DNA of 64,000 nt from Mytilus californianus (taxonomy: Eukaryota; Mollusca; Bivalvia; Mytilida; Mytilidae), in NCBI RefSeq assembly GCF_021869535.1, contig NW_026262679.1:43384426-43448425 (forward strand), written 5' to 3'. Each line of letters opens with the position of its first letter. The first letter of the stretch is position 1. Of the stretch, positions 1-13,000 are shown in pieces. The notes beneath the pieces are model-generated. The model saw only the letters and a list, made by a program, of their open reading frames with translations, was not told the DNA's origin and did not search any database. A program made the position numbers and the translations under genes.

Positions 1-943
1 CAAATGCCAGACAAAAACATCAGATCATAAGCCATATGTTACATGCTGACATAAACTATCACTGATATAATCATATTTATAAATTGATTTATATAACTGT
101 CGTCAAATTGGTTCTTTATAAACTGTTTACAAAACTTTGAATTTTTCGAAATACTAAGAATGTCTACCCCAGGAATAGATAACCTTAGCTGTATTTGGCA
201 AAACCTTTTGGAATTTTGGGTCCTTAATGATCTTTAATTTCGTACTTTATTCGGCCTCACAACTTTTTTTTATGAAAGCATCACTTATGGAGTCTTTTCT
301 AGTTAGCAAGTCCGGTGTACAAAAATATAAGCCTGGTATCTTTGATGAGATTCTTTAGAGACAACATATGACTTTTCTTCCTACTAAAATATTACTCTAT
401 ATACAAGAAGTTAAATCTGTTACCACCTTATTAGCATCCCTACTTCTCACATTCTGTGATTTTCTTAGCAAGAGAGACAAAAATACAATTACATCAATAC
501 AGCTCGAAAATTGTGATGTTCTTTTATCAAAATAGGAGTAAGCATTTATTCTGACTGATCAAAGGTAAGGTTATAAATCCACAAATCGATTCCAATGTTT
601 ATTTTATGTATGAAAAATAAATTGCATTTTGCTTACGGATTATTTAACAACACTAAAAATGAATATGATAAAATTCTGGTTATACCCATACTATTAGAGT
701 CTAGATTGGAGATCTTCATTTCTGTATACTTAAAATGTTTTATGCTACTTTTCTCTACTCTTTAATGTTTTGTCCATTATTCTCTATTCTTTAGATTTTA
801 GCATCCCATTTCCTCAATTCCTAATGTTTTTAGCCCTTTATTCTGTGCTGTTTGATCATTATTCTCTGGTTTTATACAAATAGAAAATGTTTGATGAAAC
901 TTTTGGAGAATTGTTGCCATGTTGGCTGTCTATCAACACTTAC
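1..943. other. Downstream flank or intron, no supported exon
   Basis: AT-rich sequence after the donor of exon 22. The NTR domain is incomplete at exon 22, so one or more 3' exons are expected, but I found none with a good acceptor, phase 1 and an NTR-like continuation. The gene therefore probably continues left of the window. Confidence 0.5.
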
Positions 944-1090
944 CTTTTTGACCATTCATTAAGTCACAGGTACAATCTGAGTTATAGTTCTTCTTTACAA
1001 ACTTATTAACTACTTCCTTCTTCTTTGTCCTGACATTGGCATACATCTTCAATGTATATTTTCCTCTCCGACCTGTTTGTACCTTGTATA
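944..1090 (-). CDS. TEP exon 22: NTR/C345C domain core
   Basis: Phase 1 in and 1 out, 147 bases. The acceptor is the AAG just before TATACAAG (the later AG breaks the phase); it gives [20 protein letters not shown] and, near the end, [13 protein letters not shown]. The pattern of a Cys followed by [VI]YKV and then a CxC pair before a L-x-x-G turn is typical of netrin-like C345C domains, as at the end of complement C3/C4/C5. The exon is very Lys/Arg rich ([14 protein letters not shown]). The donor is AAAG|GTAAGT. Confidence 0.85.
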
Positions 1091-4000
1091 CTTAAAAAAA
1101 ATCCTTATAATTAGTAATTTAATCTTAATCTTGACAGTACTTGGACTTAAACTTGTTAAAAAGGGGGTTGCAAGCATGCATATTGTGTTGTACCAAGACC
1201 CACTTGTTACGAATTTGAAAAAAAAGTTAAAATTTTTAAATCTAAATTGATTTTAATAATGAGATGTTCTATTACATACTATCCACCAGAGACCAAAAGA
1301 CGACGATGTAAACAAATTCCTTAAAAAAATGATTTTTAATTTTTATCAATTTCTTTGTTATATTTTCATTAAAGTGTGGCAATTGAAGCTGAAAGTCATT
1401 TTTAATTTTGACAGCTTAGTTACAGGTGCCCTCAGGATTTTTAACTGAATTTTGCATTGATTGTACCCGAGTGGTTTAAGAGAAGAGCATTGAAAAAATA
1501 AAAGAATATGTCCTAGGATAGAAATGCAAGCGCTCAAGCTATGCAATTTTCCAAGTTAATAAACTGTTATCACAGAGATATGTCTCGCCTTTTTGTAATT
1601 TTGATAATGCAAATGTTGAAATTAAAATAGCAATACTTTAATATGTAAGTAATGCAAATATTCAAGGTCGATGAACCATGACTGAAGGTACATGGCTAAA
1701 CAATCTCCATGGAATGAGATGTGCCAATGCTAATACAACTGCATACCAAATACCATTGACTTATTATAAGTCGTTCCCTTTAAACAAACCTAAACACAAA
1801 CATTAACTTGTAAACTATGTAAAAGTTTAAAAGTCAATGAACCATGATCAGGGGTGGGGCTATATAATCTCCATGGAAACGATACTTGCAAATGCCAATA
1901 AATTTGCATACCAGATATCATTGACTTAACATTAGCAGTTCATCTTAAACTGATCTAATCACAAACTAATACATGTAAACTAAGCAAAAGTTTCAAAGTA
2001 AATAGACAATGACTGAGGGGGCCTGGGCCAAATATTCTCCGTGGAAATGAGATGTGCTAATGCTTATACAACTGAACACCAATTAACATTGGCCTACCAC
2101 TAATGGTTCCCCTTGAACTGACCTAATCACAAACTAATACATGTTAACGTAGCAAAATTTTCAGTCTATAGACCATGACTAAGGGGGCGGAGCCAAATAA
2201 TCTCCATGGAAATGAGATATGCCAATGCTTATACAACTGCATACCAAATATTATTGACCTACATGTACCACTAGTGGTTCCCAATAAATTGACCTAATCA
2301 CAAACTAATACATGTAAGTATGAAAAGTTTCAAAGTCAATAGACCTTGACTGAGGGGGCGGGGCCAAATAATCTCCATGGTAATGAGATGTGCCAATGCT
2401 TATACAACTGCATACCAAATATCATTGACCTACCACTAGTGGTTCCCCATAAATTGACCTAATCACAAACTAATACATGTAAACTATGAAAAGTTTCAAA
2501 GTCAATAGACCTTGACTGAGGGGGTGGGGCCAAATTATCTCCAAGGTAATGAGATGTGCCAATGCTAATACAACTGCATACCAAATATCATTGACCTACC
2601 ACTAGTGGTTCACCATGAACTAGACCTAATCACAAACTAATACATTGTTGACGCCGTCGCCGTCAAGGCGAGACAAAAAGGGACATAACTCTAGAGCGGT
2701 GAATGGCTCACAACCCAAATTCGAACTGTCTGTGTGTTGTGGTTCTTAGCATTGTGAACAAGTTTCATAAAATTTGTATGAGGCAAACTAAAGTTAGAGT
2801 GCGGAAACAAAAAGGGGACGGACGGTTGGTCAAGGGCAACAAATAAAGCCCCCATTGCCTATGGTGGGGGCATAAAAAAAAACAAAGTATACAAATGGTC
2901 GCACTCAAACTACACACTTGTACTACTGGTCATTCAAAAAATTATTCAAATGTGGATTGTTTTTTTGAGGAAAAACATCCATATTCAATGTAGCATTTGT
3001 TCCTTAATATGTGGATTTCATGGGTGAAACTAACTACAGGCTGAATTTTTAAACCAAATACATATGTTATGGTACAAAAAATGTATAAATCTTAAAATAG
3101 TGATATTTACTCAAATCATGGCAATAATTGACCACTCGGCTTTTATTTAAACCATGAAAATAATTGAATGAGCAAATGCTACGTACTTAACCATAAATTA
3201 ACACAAATTGGATATTTTACTCAAACCTTGAGAATAATTGATTTCAGCACATTTCACTCAAACTTTGTAAAGCAAATTTGCAATTTGCGCTCTAAACACT
3301 GAATCAGTTTATATCCCACTGCAACTCTAAAAATAACTGAATCAGCAACTTTCACCGTCATGAACACAATTGAATCAACCAATTTTACCATTACCACCAA
3401 AAATATTAATTCCCAAAAAACTTACTTTTCTTTGATCCACAAACCATTGACTTGAAGATTTTACTTGTGGTGTCCACGCTTTTGTAACACATTGGACAAG
3501 TCTATAAAGATAAATGTAGCATTTTAATAACCATTTATCAACAAAACAAAATTATTGCATCAAATCACTTTAAATGATTTATGCATTCATTTTATAATAT
3601 AGAATGAATTATCTAAAAAAAAATTAAATAGGTGTATATACATTTTAACATTATTATCAAACTTATTGTATAAAATCACTTTAAATGATTTATGCATTCA
3701 TTTTATAATATAGAATGAATTATCTAAAAAAAAATTAAATAGGTGTATATACATTTTAACATTATTATCAAACTTATTGTATATATATTCAAAGGTGTAT
3801 CTATCCTAAAAAAAAAACTTATTTTTGATATGATATACTGTTAATTCATTATTATTCATGGAACACCAATTGTGGTGGGTTAAGGTAAACCACGAATTTA
3901 AATATTCCAACAAGTGTTAATTTTCTATGAGGGTGGTAAAGGGTTATTTTCGTGCAACGTGTTTTGCCATTTTTATTTCACGTGCAGCCGTGAAAAATGT

Positions 4001-7000
4001 TCGTTATTCACTGTGTCTCGTGAAATCGGTAAAAAGATCAACGTGCAAGAAATTTTTAATTGTTCGTTCATCGTGAAATTGCAATTTTATTTCGCGTTCT
4101 TCTGTGCAGAGAGCCCCCCTTTAATGGGCTTGTATGCAGATTTTGGAAAAACCAGGAATATACAATAATTCTTCAATCCAATAGAATAACGAAATCCATA
4201 GAACATATTTTAATTTTGAATTCTTGTAGGTTGTAGTGACTTACTTGCTGCTGAGAAATAGGTCTAAATAGTCCACTTCCCTCTGAAACAACATGAAATC
4301 AAATATAATCATAACATCTAAAGAAGATCTTTAATTAACTTATAGCAATTTTATTCTTTCTCCAGAACATGTTGCTGTCAAGAAGGTTATTGGACCTTAA
4401 AGAAAAGACCAACAATGTAAACTCGTTTTTAAGTTTCATGTTGATGTGACCATGACTTCATACTAAAGTACCTTAACCCTAAACTTTAACCTATGAACAT
4501 ACTGATTTTACACACATTTTTTAACATTGAAATCTGGGTTAAACCTTAATTTTTCATATATTTTGAAAAGTTCACATCATTAAAGCCAGAATTGGTGTCA
4601 ACTATGTATTCATACATATTGAACATGTGTACGAAGTTCACATCATAATGAACATGAAGAAGGGATATAAATTTATCTGTACACCTTGTGGCAAAATAAA
4701 TCATCATGGCATTATATATATAAATACAAAAGAAACTGCTGTAAACTTTTTTAAAACAAAACAAAAGGGAATATAAAACAAAAACAAAAAATTTAAAATG
4801 CATGCAATAACAATGACTTGAAAGAATGTACTAACCTTATGCTGTTTCCAGTAATAAAAAATTCAGATTCTAACTTAACACATTTAGATGACAATTTTTT
4901 TCTATGCAATAATCCGAAAGGCCACTGATTAAGCCTTGCAAATACCCATTTTTTTTTTAATTTAGATTCAATGAATAGGAAATGGGTTTGTGTAGAAAAA
5001 TGGTATGCAAATAGCCAAATTATGCAATTTCATTAAGTGTTATGTGATTAAATGGAGTCCACTGTATTGCTTTTAATTCAATTAACTAAAGTTTTTCTAT
5101 CAATTATAAGGACCAAATTGATAATTGAAATGTTAACAAGAATGTGTCCATAGTACACGGATGCCCCACTCGTACTATCATTTTCTATGTTAAGTGGACC
5201 GTGAAATTGGGGTCAAAACTCTAATTTGGCATTAAAATTAGAAAGATCATATCATAGGGAACATGTGTACTAAGTTTCAAGTTGATTGGACTTCAACTTC
5301 ATCAAAAACTACCTTGACCAAAAACTTTAACCTGAAGCGGGACAGACGGACGAACGGACGGACGGATGAACGGATGCACAGACCGAAAAACATAAATCAA
5401 TGATCAAGTATGCATTTACATTTGATTCATTAATTCATTTTAGGCATATATCAGTTCTTTGCTTTTATTGTTAACAAAAGAGGAAAAGAAAGACTCACTC
5501 ATTAACCAATGTACATGTAAACAGCATTAAACATCTTTTAAATTTTAAGCAACTGACCTAATCTTGGAGGAACTCGGACTTGAACGATTTCATCTACAGG
5601 AAGATTGACAAGTATACCATTATAATACTGTTCAGCACTTATGTATGGCAGTTCTTCTTTGGTTCCACATGTTGTTTTTATCTTGTAATTGACTATCAAG
5701 GTAAAATCTAAAACAACAAAATATACATCCTAGTACAGCAATTGCAGTTTTTAATAACACTCCTTATAGAAAAAGCTGAAACTAGATATTCGTAACTCAT
5801 TTGCCCCATTTATGAATGTTGTGTGTTTTCACATTTTTGCTAATGAACTTTTGATACTAAAAACCGTGTTGCTCTTTTCAGACAAAATGTATTTAGAAAA
5901 CCTTGTTTGTGTTATGAATATTCAGTATAACTTGTGTTCAATTTTAGTGTACATTTTGGAGACTATTTTATTAATTTTTTTATTCTTCCAATAAATAATC
6001 ACATGTGGCGTTTTTAATACAGTATCTGTGTATCTTTACCCTTTCTGGTTCAAAAAAGTTTGTTGATTTGTATTTACATGAATTTGAACCAAGAAAAAGA
6101 AATCCTGACATTATGCATGCAACTCTTTCCTGCAGACACTCTGCTAAAGTAAAATCAAAACAATTCAAAATACATAATACATAATAGAAAGTTTTTAACC
6201 TGTCATATGGTCATGATAAATAAAATCTCCTGCAACAAATCCTCCCCCTTTTTTAGCTGATATGTATAGATGGACTAACCTGTTTCATAGTAATCATACA
6301 CTTTAACTTGTGCAGGTTTAGGAGCGGATAGTTCTATATTCTGTTCAACATCTACCAAGAAACATTTTCTTGTACTGTCCAACTAAAATAAATACACACT
6401 ATTTCAACTAACTGAATTATTAATATAGAGATACAGTTAGATTTAATGGTCATGACAATAATAATGACATTTTTATCATTATGCTAGTACTCAACATTTA
6501 AAGTTTGTCAAAAATGTGCATTCAAAAACTGCAATTTTGCATTTTCAAAAGAGCAATGAAAAAATCAAACATCATTCACCAAATTTTTTTGGAATCCTGC
6601 CATCCACTCCCAATAATATTCTGTTTGCAGTACAAAATAAATGGAGAAAGTGTCTATGGGCCACAGATGCCCCAGCTTGTAAAAACTCATGAGTCAACTT
6701 CCACATACAGATGCAGGATTCACGTAATTAAGACCGTTTTGTGATTATAAGCATAAGTTTCATACCATTTGGTTGAGGCATACTGAAGTTAGAGAACGGA
6801 AACGACAGATTTCGCAATTTTCCCATTTATAAAGGGGCATAACTCATGAACGGTAAAAGTGACGCCACCCAATTTTGAACTTGATCTGTGTTTTGTGGTA
6901 ATAAGCATTGTGTATAAGTTTCATAACATTTGGTTGAGGCAAACTAAAGTTAGAGAACGGAAACGACAGATTTAGCAATTTTTCCATTTATAAAGGGGCA

Positions 7001-10000
7001 TAACTCATGAACAGTAAAAGTGACGCTACCAAATTTCGAACTTGATCTGGGTTTTGTGGTAATACGCATTGTGTATAAGTTTCATAACATTTGGATGAGG
7101 CAAACTAAATTTAGAGAACGGAAACGACAGATTTAGCAATTTTTATTTATAAAGGGGCATAACTCATGAACGGTAAAAGTGACGCCACCCAATTTCAAAT
7201 TTGATCTGTGTGTTGTGGTAATATGCATTGTGTATAAGTTTTATAGTATTTGGGACTGACAGACATGGGTAACACTTAATGCCCCCTCCGCTACGGCAGG
7301 GGCATAAAAAGACTTTGGACAAACAAGTGAATCTGTGAGCTACTGCTCACTAATGATACCCCACCCACTTAAAGTATAAGGTAAACAGGAGGTTGTTGAG
7401 TGATGAATCTGAAAACGCATCACATGGTATAGCTTACTCATATAAACCCTGAAACCAAATTTCAGAAATCCTTGTATTGTAGTTCCTGAGAAAAATGTGA
7501 TGAAAATTTTCAACTTGGCTATCATGTGTAGGTGGCACGGTAGTATTTCCTGGCCCATAAGGGATAATGATAGCCTTTTTAGAATTTTCACCACTTTCTA
7601 ACACTGCCAAAAATTCTACATTCACAGTTAACTGAAGTACTTTCATTTTACTATTCAGAAATGAATTTGAATATGTATCATGACCGTTTACTTTTTTTGC
7701 TATCTTTAAGAACCTAAGGCCACTAGTGCTTTATCGTTCAGTGAATACAAAATTCTCAAAAATTCATTTTCATCTGTATGTAAAATTATTTCATATTTTT
7801 CTACACTTGATTCATCCCTCAGTTTGGGAAAGTATGTTCAGTAAATACTGTATTGTTTGTCCAATCATAATGTTCAGATACATTGACTTAAGTAGGGTAC
7901 ACAGAAGAGCAACCTAAGTTCTGGAATGCAAATACTACCGTGCTACCTTAACCAAGACGTTTCAAACTTGAAATCAGTCATGACACCTATGATGCATAGC
8001 CTTCTTACTATGTAACATATTACAATAAAGAATACTAGTCTGCACTTATTTCTTACCAAAACAAGAGGCTCTCAAGAGCCTGAATCGCTCACCTGTATTT
8101 CAGAGGAGATATAAGCCAAAAACTGCATTTGACCCTTATGTTCTATTTTTAGCCATGGCGGCCATGTTTGTCGATGAATATAATCTTCGGATACAATTTA
8201 TAAACAAGGTTGTTCGATTCGTCTGAAAATTTCAGGGCCGATAGATCTTGACCAATTAAACAATTTTACTCCATGTCACATTTGCTCTAAAAGATTTAGT
8301 TTTTGAGATATAAGCCAAAAACTGCATTTGACCCTTATGTTCTATTTTTAGCCATGGCGGCCATGTTTGTCGATGAATATAATCTTCGGATACAATTTAT
8401 AAACAAGATACCCTAAGGAACATTTAATTAAAGTTTGAAGGTACTTGGCACAGTAGTTTCAGAGGAGATTTTTAAATGTTAGCAAACTTGATGAACAAAA
8501 TGTGTAAAATTGTCTTTAAAGGGCAATAACTCCTTAAGGGGTCAATTGACAATTATGATCATAATAACTTTTTTGAAGATCTTACTTTGCTTAACATTAT
8601 TGCTACTTACAGTTTATATATATCTATAATAATATTCAAAATAATAACAAATAAACTGCTCTGCTGGGGCGCAGCTTGATACGACCGCAGAGTTGGGGCA
8701 AGTATGGACACAACATTCAAGCTTGATACAGCACTGAATTTGGATTGTAATTAAATATTTGACACAGCATAGGTTTCTGACACAGAATGAATGTGGTCTA
8801 AGAACTTAAAATTTTTTAATTTACCTATTAAAACCATATAATTATTATTTGCTTTTATATATAAATCAGAAATAACCAATTTAAAATGGAAAATTTTAAA
8901 GAAAAAAAAGGAAAAGAAAATCCCCCCCCAAAAAATTTTTAACAACCCCCTTATGATTCATCACCCCCAAACTCAATCCCAGCCTTCCCTTTGTGGTATG
9001 GTACATTGCAGTACAATTTCAGAGAGATCCATACACTTGAACACAAGTTATTGTCTGGAAACTAGAAACATGCTTATTTTTGGCCACTTTTTGGCCCCTT
9101 ATTCCTAAACGTTTTGGGCAATTACCCACCAAACTCAAACCCAGCTTTCCCTTTGTGATATGGAACCTTGTAGTACAATTTCATAAAGATCCATACACTT
9201 ACACACAAGTTATTGTCATGAAACTAGAAAAATGCTTGTTTTTTGCCCCTTTTTGGCCCCTAATTCCTAAAATTTGGAGGCAATTACCCCCAAAATCAAT
9301 CCCAGCATTCCCTTTGTGATATGGAACCTTGTGGTACAATGTCAGAGAGATCCATACACTTACACACAAGTTATTGTCATGAAACTAGAAAAATGCTTGT
9401 TTTTGGCCCCTAATTCCTAAAATTTGGAGGCAATTACCCCCAAAATCAATCCCAGCATTCCCTTTGTGATATGGAACCTTGTGGTACAATGTCAGAGAGA
9501 TCCATACACTAACACACAAGTTATGTCTGGAAGTTACAAAATTTCTTATTTTTGGCCCCTAATTCCTTAACTGTTGGTACCATAACCCCCAAAATCAATC
9601 CCCACCTTCCATTTGTTGTATTGAACCTTATGGTAAAATTTCATAGAGATCCATTCACTTAAACTAAAGTTAGAGTGTGAAAACCAATGTGTCTTCGGAC
9701 GACGACAGCGACGCCAACGTCATACCAATATACGACCACAAAATTTTTTTGCAGTCGTATAAAAACTGCAAAATTTTGTTAAAACTACCAATTCAGTGGC
9801 AGCAACCCAACAATGGGTTGTTCGATTCGTCTGAAAATTTTAGAGCTGATAGATCTTGACCAATTGAACAATTTTACCCCATGTCAGATTTGCTCTAAAA
9901 GCTTTAGTTTTTGAGATATAAGCCAAAAACTGCATTTGACCCCTATGTTCTATTTTTAGCCATAGCGGCCATGTTTGTTGATGGATCAAAACTTTGGATA

Positions 10001-13000
10001 CAATTTATAAACTAGATACCCTAAGGAACATTTAGTTAAAGTTTGAAGGTATTTGGCCCAGTAGTTTCAGAGGAGAAGATTTTTGAAATAGTTTACGACA
10101 ACAGACGACGGACGCCAAGTGATGGCATAAGCTCACATGGGGCCCTTCGGGCCCCGGTGAGCTAAAAAATGAAAGATTACACCCCTACCCCAGCTGGCAG
10201 CTTTTCACTTTTTTATCATCTTACCATTTTTACTTAAGGAGTGAACAAAATCCAAATATATGATGTTTCAAATCAACACAGAAGTCAAACATGGTGATTC
10301 AGGAGCAATTATTGGATTGCCAACTCTATTTATAGTTAATCTGACTGAAAGAAACAGTTTAAGAACCAAATCATGAAAAATTATATTAAAGTCCATTCCA
10401 CATTTTACAGCATGCCTTACATTACTTTAAGCATTTCGAGATTATGAAGGCAACACAACAAGATTCTTTAGATGGCAGTTAACTAGTATTCTAAAATCTT
10501 TTTGACAATACATATACTAGAATATATCTCTAAGTTGACTGTTTGTCTATTTCTCATGTATGCATTAAGTTAAATTATGTCCCCTTACATAATCATTTTA
10601 CCTTTATTGTGCTTTTCATTGTCAGAAAATCAAAAAAATTAATGACATTTGCATGGAAAATGAATAAACTATTTAATCTTGCTGATAAACAATCATAATT
10701 ACATTCTTTGTCAAAAAAAATGTCTTGTCAGTGTAAAGAAACCCCTATTGCTATCTCTATTTCAGCCAAATATGAGGGCTAAATGAATAAGTAAGGACCC
10801 CTTAACCACTTGCTGGTTCCAAAAAAGTTCATACTGGCATCATGTTACCACAGAACTACATATTAAACCTAAAGAAAACTAGTAAAGCTGTACTTGTGTG
10901 GAAAAAAATAAGAAATTATGCAATTTATTTATTTCGGTGAAAATAATAGGATGTACAGGCAAATAAAATATGTCGTGTCTCAAATTCCAGTGGTTGCACA
11001 TGTGTCAGACACTGCGAAAAGTTAAAGCGAGCATTTATAATTAAAAATGTATTGCAAGTTACATAAAAATAATGAAGTTCTACTTTCTAGGTAAATTTTT
11101 ACTTTATTACCCACAGATCAGGCAAAATTTGCTGAATCAGCAATTTTCACTCCCAGGGGTAAAATTTAAGGGCTGTTTTTATCATAGTTGCCCTTAATCA
11201 ACTTTTTATTGATAAACTTACAAATTGCATAGGTAAAAAAAAATCCTTCATTGATTTAGTGTAAACATGTATATCCCCCTTAAGGTGGCACGGTAGTATT
11301 TCCTGGCCCATAAGGGATAATGATAGCCTTTTTCGAATTTTCACCACTTTCTAACACTGCCAAAAATTCTACATTCACAGTTAACTGAAGTACTTTCATT
11401 TTACTATTCAGAAATGGATTTGCATATGTATCATGACCGTTTACTTTTTTTGCTATCTTTAAGAACCTAAGGCCACTAGTGCTTTTAGGTCTTTTATCGT
11501 GCAGTGAATACAAAATTCTCAAAAATTCATTTTCATCTGTATGTAAAATTATTTCATATTTATCTACACCTGATTCATCCCTCAGTTTGGGAAAGTATGT
11601 TCAGTAGATACTGTATTGTTTGTCCAATCATAATGTTCAGATACATTGACTTAAGTAGGGTACACAAAAGAGCAACCTAAATTCTGGAATGCAAATACTA
11701 CCGTGCTACCTGTAAAATGATACAAGTGTTCGGTAAACAGGAAGTTGTTGAGTGATGAATCTGAAAACGCATCACACAGTATAGCTGACTCATATAAACC
11801 CTGAAACCAAATTTCAGAAATCCTTGTATTGTAGTTCCTGAGAAAAATGTGACGAAAATTTTCAACTTGGCTATCATGTGAAAAATGATACAAGTGTTCT
11901 GTAAACAGGAAGTTGTTGAGTGATGAATCTGAAAACGCATCACACGGTATAGCTCTCATATAAACCCTGAAACCAAATTTCAGAAATCCTTGTAATGTAG
12001 TTCCTGAGAAAGATGCGACGAAAAATATTCATGGGACGGAAGGATGGACTGACGGATGGACGGACAGACAGAGGTAAAACAGTATACCCCCACTTTTGAA
12101 AAATATTCATGGGACGGAAGGATGGACTGACGGACTGACGGATGGACGGACAGATAGAGGTAAAACAGTATACCCCCACTTTTTTAAAGCGGGGGTATAA
12201 TAAACTTATGATTTTTTTTCCGGACTTTCTGAAACCCAAGCTTTTTACCTACTTTCCTCTTTAGGGCAAATTATGTCTTTATAGATAATTGATTTATAGG
12301 AATGTAAATTCCTTCTCAATGAGCCCAACCCACTATCTGGTCAAAATTAAGAATTAATTGCTTCATATCATGCTCTTTGCTCATTTAAACATGGGTAGGC
12401 ATTATATTTGTTGATATTTTACACTGAGTGTTATAGCGTTATGAGCATAGAGCATGACATTCAGGAATTATTTCAATTCTAATAGGACAAAAACAGTATT
12501 TTTACATGTTGAAGGGTACAAAAATACCTTACAAATGTTTGGCTGGTTCCGTTTCCTCCCCATGAAGTATGTACATTACATTTTCATATTTAATACGCTT
12601 AAAAACAAATATGTTGTTTGAATAACGATATATAATAAATTTTATGTAAGCAGCCAAAAAGTATATATTTTATTAGTATACAAAATGAAAATAACAAGAA
12701 TGTAAACAGTAAGTTTGTGTGCATGTGTCAAATATATTTTGTGCTAATTAGAACATCGCTTTGTGAAAAGTGAAATAAGGACGTCATATTAGAATCAATA
12801 GTTCCCATTTATACATATATTACCTGATCAAAGTATATGTGTACACAACTACCATCCACTTCATATTCATACATGCATTACTGATCAAAGTATATGTGTA
12901 CATAACTACCATCCACTTCATATTTATACATGTATTACTGATCAAAGTATATGTGTACATAACTACCATCCACTTCATATTTATACATATATTACCTGAT

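Noticed and set aside
430..460. Possible terminal exon (KITECEK then stop) after a good pyrimidine tract
   Set aside because: Phase does not fit exon 22 without a further unseen exon, and no NTR-like sequence precedes it.
795..885. Open stretch in phase with exon 22 ending in Cys-stop
   Set aside because: Would need an intron of under 70 bases and a weak acceptor; no similarity to NTR domains.
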